Of a DNA stretch of 64,000 bases, positions 32,876-44,552 are shown in pieces. This stretch comes from Cephalotus follicularis. Taxonomy: Eukaryota; Streptophyta; Magnoliopsida; Oxalidales; Cephalotaceae. The notes under the pieces were generated by a model. That model ran no database searches. It had not been told where the DNA came from and saw nothing but the letters and a program-made list of their open reading frames with translations. The stretch is from assembly GCA_001972305.1 (NCBI GenBank), contig BDDD01001667.1, positions 166,321 to 230,320 on the forward strand, in the 5' to 3' direction. Every line of letters begins with the position of its first letter. The stretch's first letter is position 1. Both the position numbers and the translations under genes were made by a program.

Positions 32876-35800
32876 CTAGAACAGGTGCGGGTAGCGTTCT
32901 CGGATATCCTCCTAACGTTCCCAAGTCACTTCATATGGTCGGTGAAACTGCCATTGAACCTTGACCATGGAGATGGCTCGGTTCCTCAAAACCTGCGTCT
33001 TCCAATCTTGAATCCGTACAGGCAACTCTTCACAAGATAGGTCATCTTGTACAAGAACAGTATCATAATCCAGGACATGTGACGGGTCCAGGATATATCT
33101 CCTCAGCATAGATACATGAAAGACGTCATGCACGTTTGACAGTGCAGGAGGTAAGGCAAGCTGATAGGCTACCTCCCTAACTCTCTCAAAAAACTCGAAA
33201 GGACCAATGTAGCGAGGAGCTAATTTGCCCTTTCTCCCAAACCTTTGCACGCCCTTCCATGGTGAGACCTTTAAGAACACATGATCGCCCATACTAAAGG
33301 TCAAAGGCCTCCTCTTGACACTATCCTCATAGCTCTTTTACTGGCTCTGAGCAGCAAGCAGCCTCCTTTTGATCATCCTGATCTTTTCTGAAGTCTCCTC
33401 CACTAACTCAGTCCCAAGTAAAGGTCGCTCCCTGACCTCATCCCAACATACAGGAGATCTGCACTTCCTTCCGTACAGTGCTTCAAACGGTGCCATGCCG
33501 ATACTAGAATGATAGCTGTTATTATAAGAGAACTCTATCACAGGAATGTGATCCTCCCAGGTACTAGCAAAATCAATAATGCAAGCCCTTAGCATATCCT
33601 CCAAGGTCTGGATGGTACGCTCAGACTGCCCATCAGTCTGAGGGTGGAAGGCAGTACTCTGGTTTAGCTTCGTCTCGAAAGCTGTCTGGAATCTCTTCCA
33701 AAAGTTGGAAGTGAAGATGGCATCTCTATCACATACGATGCTGACTGGAACACCCTGTAGCCTCAATATCTCCTTCACATTCAAACGAGCTAGCTTGCTC
33801 ACAGAATCAGTAACATGTGTAGGCAGAAAGTGTGCTTATGTTGTGAGTCTATCCATGACAACCCACACGGCGTTGTGACGGTTCCGAGTCAGATTTAAAC
33901 CCAAAACAAAATCCATCGTAACATGTTCCCATTTCCACTCTAGAATCGGTAAAGGTTGTAGCAAACCTGCCAGTCTCTGGTGTTCGGCCTTAACTGTCTG
34001 GCAAGTCAAACACCTTGCCACATACTCGGCGATCTCTCGTTTCATGCCAGGCCACTAGTAAGTCTTCTTCATATCCTGATACATTTTAGTGCTACCAGGA
34101 TGGATACTATACAGAGATTTATGAGCCCCATGAAGTAACTCATTCTTCAATCCTGGTTCATTCGGAAGACACACACGTCCCTGATATCTCAGAATACCAT
34201 CAGCATGTACTCAAAAATCGAATTCCGAGTCCAGGTTCTCACGAATCCGTTGTAGCTCTGGATCGTGCGGTTGTGCATCCCTGATGTGATCCAGTAACAT
34301 AGGTTGTACTCGCATGTCGGCCACAAAGATCCCCGGTGACTGATTGAACGGAGACCACTCTTGGAAGTCTTCTAACATCTTCCATTGCGACACCATCGTG
34401 CTGGCAACCATAGCCTTGCGGCTCAAGGCATCAACGACTACATTCGCTTTCCCCGGGTGGTACTGAACACTGCAATCATAATCATTAAAGAATTCTACCC
34501 ACCTGCGTTGCCTCATGTTTAGTGTTGCCTGACCAAACAGGTACCTCAATCTCTTATGATCGGTAAAGATCTCAAACTGGGCCCCATAAAGATAGTGCCT
34601 CCACTTCTGTAGGGCGAACATAATAGCTGCAAGTTCGAGGTCATGAGTCGGGCAGTTTTCTTCATACGGCTTTAGCTTCCTCGAGGCATATGCAATCACT
34701 CTGCCTCGCTGCATCAATACACATCCCAAACCCTTACCTGATGCATCACTGTAGACCGCAAAGCACTCATTACCATCAGGTAATGCCAAGACAGGAGCGG
34801 AATCCAACTGATCCTTCAGTTCATGGAAACCAGCTTCACAGTCTTTGTCCCAGACAAAAGGGGTTTTCTTCTGGGTTATTCTAGTCAAGGTCTCGGCTAT
34901 CCTTGAAAAGTTCTGGATAAACCTTCCGTAATACCCTGCCAATCCAAGGAAACTGCGCACCTCCGTCACATTCTTCGGCTGTGTCCAGTCTCGTACCACT
35001 TCAGTCTTTGACGGATCCACCGTCAAGCCTTCCCCATATACTATGTGACCGAGAAAGATTACATGATCAATTCAGAACTCACACTTGCCAAACTTGGCGT
35101 ACAACCGGTGTTCTCTGAGAACTTGCAATACTAGCCTCAGATAATGAGCGTGCTCCTCCTCACTCCTCGAATATACCAGTATGTCATCGATAAATACCAC
35201 AACAAATTGGTCCAGGTCTGGTCGGAATACGTCATTCATCAATGACATAAAAGCTGCCGGTGCATTGGTAACACCAAACGGCATAACCAAGAACTCGTAA
35301 TTACCATACCATGTCTGGAAGGCAGTCTTCTCAATGTCTCCTCCCCTCACTCGCAGTCGGTGATAACCTGACCTCAAGTCGAGCTTGGAAAACACCCTTG
35401 ATCCTTACAACCGGTCAAACAACTCCTCAATGTGGGGTAAAGGATACTTATTCTTGATAGTTTCCTTGTTCAACATTCTGTAGTCGATGCAGAGCCTCAT
35501 CGACCCATCCTTCTTCTTAACAAACAGTACAGGCGCACCCCACGGAGAAACACTAGGTCGAATAAAACCCTTATCGATCAGATCTTGCAACTGCAATTTC
35601 AGTTCCCTCAATTCTGCAGGGGACATTCTATATGGTGCTTTAAAAATAGGAGCTGTACCTAGTATAATATCGATAACAAACTCCATATTTCTCTTCGGTG
35701 GGAAAGATCCCAAATCATCAGGAAATACATCTAGAAATTCACACACAACTGGAATTTCCTCCAAGCTTAAGCCTTTCTCTTTCCTTCGATCAATCACATA

Positions 35801-36667
35801 GGCCATATATCCCTCGCATCCCTTCTCTAGGTATCTCGATGCCCGAATAAAGGATATCGGCGTCGAGAACCCTTTGTCTCCATTGAACTGAAAAGTCGTT
35901 CCATCAGGCAGACAAAAATCCATAGTCTTATTACAGCAATCCATATGAGCACGGTGTGCTGATAGCCAACCCATCCCCAATATAACATCGAAGTCACGGA
36001 TAGGCAGCACTATCAAATGTGCATACAAGGGAATAACTGCCATAGACATCTCACAACTCCTATATATCGAATCAGTATACATAGAAGCTCCGATCGGTGT
36101 ACTCACATCAAGTATGTATGACATGTATTCAGGGGAAACATCTAAGCAAGATGCAAAACGTGCAGATATAAAAGAATGCGATGCTCCAGAATCCATCAAT
36201 ACTCTAGCAAAAAAACCATATATGTACAGAGTACCTCCAACACAAGAAGTCGACTCTGGAACCTCTGTCTAAGCAAGTACAAAAACTCTACCTTTTATGA
36301 TGCCCTTGCCGGTGTCCTTCCTCTGTGACGGTCCCGCCGCCGCACCACTACTACTCCCCGGCCCAGTATGCGCTGTAGCAGAACTCTTCGGCCTCATGAA
36401 CTTCTCGATATCTATCCCAAACTGGTTCCCATCCTCCCCCGGGAAGTGGTCGGGAGCCCTATGTTGCGGTCGAGCTTGCGCATAGTACTGGCACATCTCC
36501 TCCGCATTAGCCCTATTAAAGGACATATGTTGCTGAAAATAGTCCGCAATCTGAACCATCGGATCTCTGTCATCTTGGAAAATATTCATCCCTTGCGGAA
36601 TATTTGCTTCCTCAAGGGCATTAGCTCCAACAGCTCTAGCCCTAGCATGTGTCCTCCTTCGATCCAT
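32876..36667 (-). pseudogene. gag-pol: B-iii gag-pol polyprotein, one frame with eight in-frame stops
   Basis: The frame runs from the ATG at 36667 (MDRRRTHARARAVGANA) to the stop after YPHLF at 32876 with no frameshift, about 1264 codons. The order is gag N-terminus; an in-frame gag deletion (FMR joined to PKSSATAHTG, losing the capsid core and zinc knuckle); protease ([10 protein letters not shown] about 36180, [11 protein letters not shown]); RT ([38 protein letters not shown] intact about 35195); RNase H ([24 protein letters not shown]); and integrase (H..C..C: HGAHKSLYSIHPG, CLTCQ; DFVLG, CDRDAIFTS, SERTIQ). The C-terminal chromodomain-like tail has VKVQWQFHRPYEVTWER. Stops lie at 36269, 35405, 35072, 34211, 34055, 33836, 33338 and 32912. 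This is a Tekay/Del-like chromovirus. Confidence 0.95.
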
Positions 36668-36764
36668 TCGGTTCCTATAAGAAGGTTGACGGTTAGTCAC
36701 GACTTCAGGCAAACAATTTATTAATTGCAAAGGAAAGTATCCTAGCTAAGCATATATGCAATAT

Positions 36765-36776
36765 GCTCTGATACTA
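36765..36776 (-). other. Primer binding site of B-iii
   Basis: The reverse complement reads TAGTATCAGAGC, one G-to-A change from the TGGTATCAGAGC of B-ii. Confidence 0.9.
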
Positions 36777-37171
36777 CTCCGTCACGCCCCCGTTAATCAA
36801 GAAGACAACATTAAAATGGTAAGGCAATTAACACATAAATACAACTCATGTGAAAACCATAAAATTTAAACTTTTAAGCAATATGTCAGTTGCGGAAGCA
36901 TAAAAATTCATAAGCTATAAACTCATAGCGTGCATCCCATACTACACGCAACCCAAAACAAGTCCGTCATTGTTAATCACCCACAAATGGACCGTGATCA
37001 CAGTATAATATTAAATCCATCATTAACATCACCATAAGTATAGTACATCAGAAATCCTTTAACGAAGCAAATTATTACAAACAGGAGAACAAATAAACTA
37101 AGAACAACATAACAACTTCGTTCTTCGTCCATGCCAGTCCAATCGGTCCACTGCATCAATCTGTAAAGTAG

Positions 37172-37202
37172 GGGGTTAGTCTTTGTCCTCACTCGGCTAA
37201 GT
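37172..37202 (-). promoter_or_regulatory. Conserved LTR block in B-iii 5' LTR
   Basis: Partner of the block at 30972-31002, with one G-to-A-type change (GGGTTAGTCTTTGTCC). Confidence 0.55.
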
Positions 37203-37979
37203 CATAACGTAGCTCGGGATCAACATTAATTTCATGTCATGTAATATATGTATAAATGATGCAGTGCAGGAAATACCAGTTTATATATATGAGAAATATA
37301 TATATTTAACAGTACAGTAAAATAACAGTGGATACATATATAGGAAAATATGTATGCAAGAACAGCACAGTAGTGATCCGGCCAGGATCACATCCACAAT
37401 CACAGTAATGTCCATCATGGACCAACAGGCAGTATAGTATGTCCATAAGAGGACCACAACAGTCAGGCAATTCATGCTCCTGGCCCCTAGGTCAACCCTA
37501 CCACTAGCCAGGGCTGGCAACCTCCGCCATGCAACTAGTGGCTCAAGCACAAACACATAGAAATTCACAGAGCAACTAGTGAATCAAAAATTAAATAGTG
37601 CAATAACAGTACAGTAGTGATCGATTAGATCGACAACAGGCAGTTCATTTTCAAATATTTCTGAGAGTAGTAAATATTTGAAATAAGTATTTTCAGTGGT
37701 AAAAGTAATTTTTGAACAACTCAGTAGTGTAAATCATTTCCCAGTTCATTCAAAAATACGTTATTAATCCATACATATTTTCATACTCAAAACAGCACAT
37801 TCCGAGTTCACATATGCATTTCTAAATATCATAACTTTAGAAATCACAAACGATTTACAAACAGTAACCAAACAGGCAGTAAAAAGTGTATATGCGATGC
37901 ATATAAATGCTCAAATGCACCCTAACAGGAATCGGGATAGTTTCGCATCGTTAGATGAGGAAACCTTCAAACAGTACCA

Positions 37980-38310
37980 AAAGACGTCGATGTCTATTAA
38001 AAGGGATCGATGTCTTTGTCCATCAACGTCGATGTACAAGTCCTTAGTGTCAGCGTGTTCTACTGCTAAAGACGTCGATGTCCATCTTTTACGCATCGAC
38101 GCTCAAGGTCTGGAACCTTAAAACGTCAGCGTATTGCTTATGGTGTCGACGAGTTAGGGTAGGAACCCTAGGCGTCGACGTGTAATACGTCAAAACCCAA
38201 ACAGGTGGCCTAAGGCATCGATGTCTTTCTATATACGTTGATCTGTTTCACATCAGTAACCAAGCAATAACCCAAAGAAGTCGATGTTTATTAAAAGGCG
38301 TCGACGTTTA
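37980..38310. repeat. GTCGAC palindrome cluster 11a
   Basis: The same array as 31394-31720 in the other LTR. Several sites differ by single CpG transitions, for example GGCGTCGACGTTT here against GGCGTCAACGATT there. Confidence 0.85.
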
Positions 38311-39072
38311 TCGTGTAGCAGTCGTCTTCTTCCTCACAACTTAACAGGCAATAGCCATTTCAACCATATACATGCAAGATAGCATGAAATCAAGGTAGGA
38401 AACCAACATGCAGATACATATTACATATCTAGCATATCATGGCATTAATCCAGTGAGCAAAATCAATTCAATACTCATGCAATTTATACACCAAAACATA
38501 ACCCATGCATGAACGTTAATCTCAGAATTATAGTTATGGCTTTCCCCTACCTCTTGTTCCAAGTTAGGAACTGGAAAGTCCACCTATTTGTGTTCCAAAC
38601 TGGTCACAGCATCCCCTCCACATCCGTCCTGTTGCTGCTATCCCACAAGCTCTAAGTCCCAAGCTCCAAATTGCTTCAACAATGGTAGTTTTGGTCTCTC
38701 TCTCCTTAAGTTTCTGTTTTCTTACCCTCACTGTGTTTTCCTTCTTCTTATTTTCTCCTCCTTCATTTTTGGCAGAGAAGGGTGATTTATGTTGGTTGGA
38801 GTTTGTTTCCTTCTGCACCAATGCCAGAATCCCCACTTCTTCACACCCTCCCCACACCTGCGTGCATGGCACACCAGGTGTCTCCCTTTTGCTTCCACGG
38901 CCCATGCATGCCCTCACATGCCTTCCCATTTCTTCCATTTCGGTCCTAGCAGTGTAGGGTACCATATTGCATGCTCAACACGTTTTGATTTGCATGTTAA
39001 AATGCATGGATAAAGCCCCCCCTTTGCATGTTATTCTGTCAGCAGAGTAACGTGCCTGACATTCGATATCTA

Positions 39073-39227
39073 CGCATCGACGTCTTCTTCAAAGACGTTG
39101 ACATTTTTTTTCCCCTTTACACGAGGGTGTCGATGTCCTTTCCTGTATCGACGTGCATGTGGATGCGATTACGTGCGCCCCTTTGCTTCAAGGACATCGA
39201 TGTGTTTCTAAAGGAGTCGACGCGTTT
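39073..39227. repeat. GTCGAC palindrome cluster 11b
   Basis: Partner of 32497-32650. GCATCGACGTCTTC, AAGACGTTGACATT, GGTGTCGATGTCC, GACATCGATGTG and GGAGTCGACGCG. Confidence 0.85.
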
Positions 39228-40143
39228 CCTCCAAAAAGAAATAGCATGTAATGTAAAACAGACATATGTCTTTGCATGGCATGTAAAACAGAGCAGTGGC
39301 AGCCTAAACGTGTCATGCATGATAGATGTATGCCATCAGGTGTACAACATGCAAGAGTGGTGACTTGCATGTGCTCTATTCCATCTGCAAACCTACAACC
39401 TGCAAAACATAAGAGAAAAGAGTGAGAAGAGGTGCATGTGAGAGAGAGAAGAGAAAAGTGGGAACCTTGAGTTATGACTAGAACTGGTCACTGGATCCAC
39501 GAGTTCTATATATCAGTGTTGCATGAGTGTTCAGAGAGGTTAGTAATCGTCTGGAGAGAAGAGTTCAACCACTGGATTGATTGTGCATGTTAGTTGGGGT
39601 TCCAAGTGGAGTTAGAAGCTTGAATTTAAGAGGTAAGCTTCTGCATGATTTCAAATGTGTTATAATCGTTAAATAGGTATATATGTACTGATTGTGTACT
39701 ATATATATCTCCTGTTAACAAGCACATAGAGTTTAATTGCTGGAATTGGGGTTCAGTTGATATAAGGTTGGAACTCAAAAGGAAGTTTGAGGCTTAGGAA
39801 TCCCTGGTAAGTTGTTGGTTTAATTTAGTGTTGATATGGTAGTTAGGCAACCATGTTCGGTTACTGATTTTCGTTGCATATACATGTTAACATGCACCTA
39901 TAGCATTAAACGTCTGTATTGTTGGTGTTGAGTGAAGTTGGAACTCAAGGAGAAGAATCAATCAAATTTGATTCTGGGATAGCACTTGAGGCAGGGGTTT
40001 TTACATGTTTTAGAAGATATGATATGTATAGCATGTCTGGATAATTTCTCTGTGATTGCGTGTTATTATTTTGGTTTGAATTGGAAGTTGAACGTGCATA
40101 CTATGTTTTGGTTAAACCACTGCCTGACGTTTCTGCACAAAAA

Positions 40144-40260
40144 CAATCGACTGTTGAACCTAACAGTCGACTGTTCAATGTAACCAGCCGACTGTTAGGG
40201 ACAAACAGTCGACTGCTTAATGAAAACAGCTGGCTATTCTTATGAACAGGCGACTGTTAA
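40144..40260. repeat. GTCGAC palindrome cluster 12 (CAGTCGACTG class)
   Basis: Six copies: CAATCGACTGTT, CAGTCGACTGTT, CAGCCGACTGTT, CAGTCGACTGC, CAGCTGGCTATT, CAGGCGACTGTT. It has the same LTR position as 50098-50213. Confidence 0.85.
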
Positions 40261-41188
40261 GCGGCAAATTATAGATATTAGTTGCTGTTAGGCTTTAAAT
40301 TGTATGCAATTACCCTGGTCTCCTCATGGGATGATTGTAACAGTCAATCCTGGTCTTATGTAGTTACATTACAGAAAGTAAACAACTTATGCACTCCTTG
40401 TGAGAGTTGTGGAAGAACGACTAGGGTTTACTAACATCTTTTTTGAACCCTTGAATTGTGTTTGTTCCGCTGCTGCTTAATGATGCTGTATAGATCTTGT
40501 ATAGCTATGAAGTGTTCATAATTAATATTGTTATACTTAATATTAATGATTGAACCAACTAGTTCTATAAGCACAAATATGGATTTTCTTCTGATTGTTT
40601 TCAAAATGAAAACTTATTGTCAAATGATTTACTAATTTTCCTCCATTGAGAGGCACAACCACTGTATTGAATATCGTTTCCTCCAACGAGAGGTACGGTT
40701 ACTGAACTGTTAAATGTTTCCAAAACAAACCACTACTATATTGCATATTATAGATATATGTAATATTGCTATTGAATTGATTGAATTATTTGTCTATGTT
40801 ATTGCCATTAGTCGAGTGATAGGAGACATCACTGGCTACGGGGTGGTCCTATGTGCCAGGAGTTGGCTAGAGCTTCCACCACACTTATCTGCAATGCAGA
40901 GCCTGATTGTTACTTGGCCGCTAAATACTGGCATAATTGATCTGATCTATCATCTTCGGAGAGTAGGGTGATGGTTAGGTGGTGCACAGTTGGTGCTAGG
41001 AGTTAGCGACATGTGACACCCAAACCACTGTATTGATTGATTTTACCCTTGTGCGGTATTCTTGAATTGTATTGCTATGGCCACTTGGCATGATTTCTTA
41101 TATATATTGGAATACTTATTACATATAATATTCAAAATAATTGTCATACATGTTTACATTTGTATATTCTTTCTCATGCTTTATTCGT

Positions 41189-41220
41189 ACTTAGCCAAGT
41201 GAGGACAACCGCTAACCCCT
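41189..41220 (+). promoter_or_regulatory. Conserved LTR block in F2
   Basis: ACTTAGCCAAGTGAGGACAA followed by CCGCTAACCCC, 329 bp before the LTR end. Confidence 0.55.
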
Positions 41221-41549
41221 TACAATTTCAGATTAAGTGAAGGCGTTCGGGGAAGTGCTGCTGAAGCTTATTAGAGAGCTTCTATTTTGTTAAGGTTGTT
41301 ATTCACTATGTTTTGTATTGAAATGAACGATCATACTCCGTTGTTTTTTTACATTTCCAATATGTAAAAGGATAATTGTTAGTATTGTATAAGCACGTAG
41401 TATGGGCTGCGTGCGGATAATTTTTATAATCCGGCAATGAAATGCTTCTGCTTATGTTAATGAAATTTTGTTTACTGTTGAATGTTGGATTATCATTATT
41501 ATAACTAGTATCTCCAAATATGTTGTCTTTTTGGAAAATGGGGTGGACA

Positions 41550-41554
41550 CCTTT
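41550..41554. repeat. Target site duplication of solo LTR C', left copy
   Basis: CCTTT, identical to 44099-44103. Confidence 0.85.
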
Positions 41555-43359
41555 TGTAACGCCCCCGATCCGAGTTCACTTTATGCTCAAAACGAACCTT
41601 AAGAATCGGTTGCGTTACNACCATCATCAAATCGTTTAATCATTTAACGATATTGGACATCATTAACCATTCAAGGATATTACTTAAATCGTATTCAATA
41701 AACTCATAACTTCAAAATATGCTTAGAATTATCATTAATCATTTTCATCATAAACATCACAGGATACCTTCACAATCTTTAACACCAACTTTTAGAATTA
41801 TCATACTTCTCACCTAAAACCATTAATCACAATGACGATCATTTCTAACAGCGATACATAATAGCGAAAACATCACATCGTATTTGATAACTTGATATCT
41901 TAAATATCCTTATTTCAAAAGAAAAAAAATTCTCATATTCATAACAATTTACAACAAATTATAAACCTCGAATATATTCTATAATTTTCAGCGCCAACTT
42001 CTAAACGATAACACTTTATGAAAACATCGTAATTATAGCGTTCATTTCTATACATATATGTCTACACGTCATCTGTCATAATACCTTCCACAGCGGAAAA
42101 CATAGACTTGTCATAAAACCGTTATACAGTGGAAACATAAACTCGTTATGTCAAAATCAGTGGATATAAAACCATACTTTCTTTCCAAAACTTCCTTTAC
42201 GAATTTTCTCTAAAGCTCGCAAATCCTCCTTTGATCATCTGCTGGAAAAACTTTTATTTGGAAACAAAAATATTGAAAGGAATGAGCTCAAATAGCCCAG
42301 TAAGAATCATAGTTATAAAAACAATTTTGAAATTCCCTTTTGAAAATATTGGCATATAATATAGCCATACTTTTGAAAAACATCATTAAAAAAATTCCTT
42401 TTTGAAAACATTTTGAAAACATTTCAAAAATCCTTTTGAAAATCACATTGTTTTATGTTCATATCTCATGAAACAGGACATTTCGTAAATAACTGAGGGG
42501 TCATAAAAACATAAAACAGACCCAATGGATCTAGTCACTGGGGCAAGGTCCAAATCCCCGATCACCAATTTACATCACATGCATGCCCGTGAGCACTCCC
42601 TGCTCATAACATTAATCTTTTACTAGATTAATCCTCCCTAGATCGCAATCCAGTAGTTGTTCATCTCAGTTCGTTGCATTTTCTCATTTTGTAAAAACAT
42701 TTCTTAATACTTCGAGTGATTATCTCAAAGCATTAATAAAACAATTTTGTAAAACATTTGAAAACATTTTGAAAAGTTTTGGAAAACCTTTTGAAAAACT
42801 GAGTTTAAAAACCATTTCGGAAAACATTTTGAAAAACATTTGAAAAACTGGGTTTAAAACCATTTCGTAAAACATTTTTGTAAAATAATAATAATTATAA
42901 TTTTCCAAAAAATACTTTAAAATAGGTATAAAATACTTTGGTGAAAATATAGAATTTTCGTAAATTACTTTGATATAAAAAGAAATAGCATTTTCCTTGC
43001 CACCATATAATACTTTGGAAAGGTGATCAGGAATCCTTACATAACTTTTATAATAAGGAACATATAATTTTTGCCGAGAATTTGGCAGAGTTTTGGAATA
43101 GATAGAACGTAGTAATAAGTTGTAGAAAATACTTTGGCATAAAAGTTCAAATAATTCGGAAAAATGAGCATAAAAATATTTTCGACAAAAGAGGTTACTG
43201 TAGAATAAAAACATTTGATATTTTTGAAAATTAATAGGAATCCTTATTGCAGGATAAAAAAACATTTGATACTTTGGAAAAATATCGGAATCCTTACCTT
43301 TTTTTAATGTCCTTCATCCTTTGTCTACACTGGACTACCTTCTATACTGAAATCTCAGC

Positions 43360-43505
43360 AGAAATCCCCTTCTTTTTCTCTTCTCCTCTCTTTCCTCTCC
43401 TTCTTTCTCTCCTTCTCCTTTCTCTTTTTCTCTCCATCTCTTCTTCTTTCTCTCCCTTTCTTCCTATCTTCTTCTTTCTCTCCCATCCGCCACTTCTCTC
43501 TTTCC
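43360..43505. repeat. Pyrimidine (CT/TTC) tract in C' LTR
   Basis: About 145 bp of almost pure C and T on the plus strand. It lies in the transcribed part of the LTR, as purines, if transcription runs on the minus strand. The K/R/E-rich frame on the minus strand is a shadow of it. Confidence 0.85.
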
Positions 43506-43628
43506 CTCTGTGCTGAGTAATGAAGCCGAATGGGGTATTTATAGGAAGTCTTCAGCCGCCTTGGTTTTGTCATTTTCTGACACGTGTCTTCTTCTTTCGT
43601 CCGTTTCTTGACATGCATCCTTTTTCTT

Positions 43629-43915
43629 AAAGCGTCGGCGGTTAAGCGCTAAGCGTCACCGCTTAAGCCCCAAAGTACTGCCGCTTTTCCCTCTAAGCGC
43701 TGCCTGTTGACGTGTAACAAAGGAAAATTAACGCTTGAAAGCGTCGTCGCTTTCTCCATTACACTATAACAAATTGTCGACGCTTTAACTCACAAATTTG
43801 GTAACCAGAAAAGAAGCCAAACTGTCGACGCCTTAAAATAACTGTCGACGCTTAATGGAATTTCACCAAACTATCGACGCTTTAAAATAGGCAGTTGACG
43901 CTTTCAATGTTCCAA
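43629..43915. repeat. GTCGAC palindrome cluster 13, U3-proximal
   Basis: About nine copies: AAGCGTCGGCGGTTAAGC, AAGCGTCACCGCTTAAGC, AAAGCGTCGTCGCTTT, AATTGTCGACGCTTTAA, CCAAACTGTCGACGCC, ACTGTCGACGCTTAA, CTATCGACGCTTTAAA, GCAGTTGACGCTTT. They lie 183-469 bp from the LTR start. Confidence 0.9.
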
Positions 43916-44098
43916 GACGCGTAAACATGCTTACGGCACACAGTAACCATATATCTATCGTATATCCATGAATAATGACTTCAAAATGTTCCAGGCATTA
44001 GGGTTATATTACGGGTCCCTTGTAGCATTTGTCGATTTCAACAACAAAAATCATACTTTTATAAATAATATCTCTAATGAAAATTTATGGTCATTACA

Positions 44099-44552
44099 CC
44101 TTTGGTTGAACAATCCTAGTGATTGTTGATTTTGAAACTGGTTTTGTGGTGGGAAGGATGGTCAGTCATTGTTTGAATTTGGGGGAAACCTTTGAAAAGT
44201 ATGCTGAGGTGCAGGTTACCCTGAAAATTTTGAATTGGGTCCTGAAAAAATTTGTAGGTCCTCTCGTGTTTTGCCCTTGACTCCATAAGAATTTTAGAGG
44301 ATTTCGCCCACCTGAGTTGTAAGTATTACTATACGGGTTGTATTGATTCATTGCGGACACATTCTCAACGGGGTATTGATTTTCAATGAAATTTTGGCAT
44401 TGTTCAACAACATGATTCGGTGATTGACAGCAAGAGCACATAGGGATGCTCTGATTTACATGATTCGCGTGCTCGAGTCCCCTAATTATTGACTCAAATC
44501 TCTTGAGCCGACTATCTAACTATGCCACCAGAGCTACTGATCCCTCAATAAC
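44099..44552 (-). pseudogene. gag: Athila/Tat-like gag fragment
   Basis: Minus-strand frame of about 91 codons from 44441 to 44166, with related sequence to both sides. It holds a zinc knuckle CSCCQSPNHVVEQC (CX2CX4HX4C), then VNAV-like SAMNQYNPYSNTYNSG and a WSQGQ-type region. The order of knuckle, then PYSNTYN..GRNP..LWS, is typical of gag in plant Athila/Tat elements. It is cut on the left by F2 and solo LTR C' and on the right by the family A LTR at 44553. The element may be the same one whose 3' end lies at 12253-13884, but I cannot prove that. Confidence 0.65.

Larger units (their letters stand above)
36780..39236 (-). mobile_element. B-iii 5' LTR, truncated at its U3 start
   Basis: Aligns with 30580-32829 in the same orientation. 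The terminus at 36780 is CGTCACGCCC (TGTCACGCCC in the other copy). It contains about 410 bp that the 3' LTR lacks. Similarity stops at about 39236, after GTTTCCTCCAAAA, where family F sequence begins, so about the first 180 bp of U3 are lost and no target duplication can be checked. Confidence 0.85.
39237..41549 (+). mobile_element. Family F LTR, 5'-truncated, plus orientation (F2)
   Basis: Homologous to solo LTR F3: CTGCAAAACATAAGAGAAAA near 39400, TGGGATAGC...TTGAGG near 39977, CCTCCATTGAGAGG near 40640, GTGACACCCAA near 41020, and GTAGTATGGGCTGCGTGC near 41398. It ends GGGGTGGACA at 41549 with no PBS after it. The 5' end is lost at the join with the B-iii LTR. Confidence 0.8.
41555..44098 (-). 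mobile_element. Solo LTR C', 2.54 kb, minus orientation
   Basis: The left end is TGTAACGCCCCCGATCCGAG (the same U5 terminus as family C at 22408 and 19507) and the right end is TGGTCATTACA. It is flanked by a perfect 5-bp duplication CCTTT, with no PBS or polypurine tract, so it is a true solo LTR. It contains a strong pyrimidine tract at 43360-43505 and palindrome cluster 13. One N is present at 41619. Its interior and U3 start differ from family C, so it is a sister family. Confidence 0.9.

Noticed and set aside
36246-36253. AAGTCGACTC in B-iii and a GTCGAC near 58966 as palindrome-cluster members
   Set aside because: Single hexamers inside pol coding text with no neighbours; treated as chance.
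41619-41619. The single N as a gap or break
   Set aside because: LTR similarity to family C runs across it, so it is only one unresolved base.
42720-43265. 181-codon frame rich in F, Y and K on the minus strand
   Set aside because: Lies in the A+T-rich interior of solo LTR C', made of repeated AAAACATTTTG words; no domain and not expected to be coding.
43355-43618. K/R/E-rich frame on the minus strand
   Set aside because: Pure translation of the CT tract in solo LTR C'.
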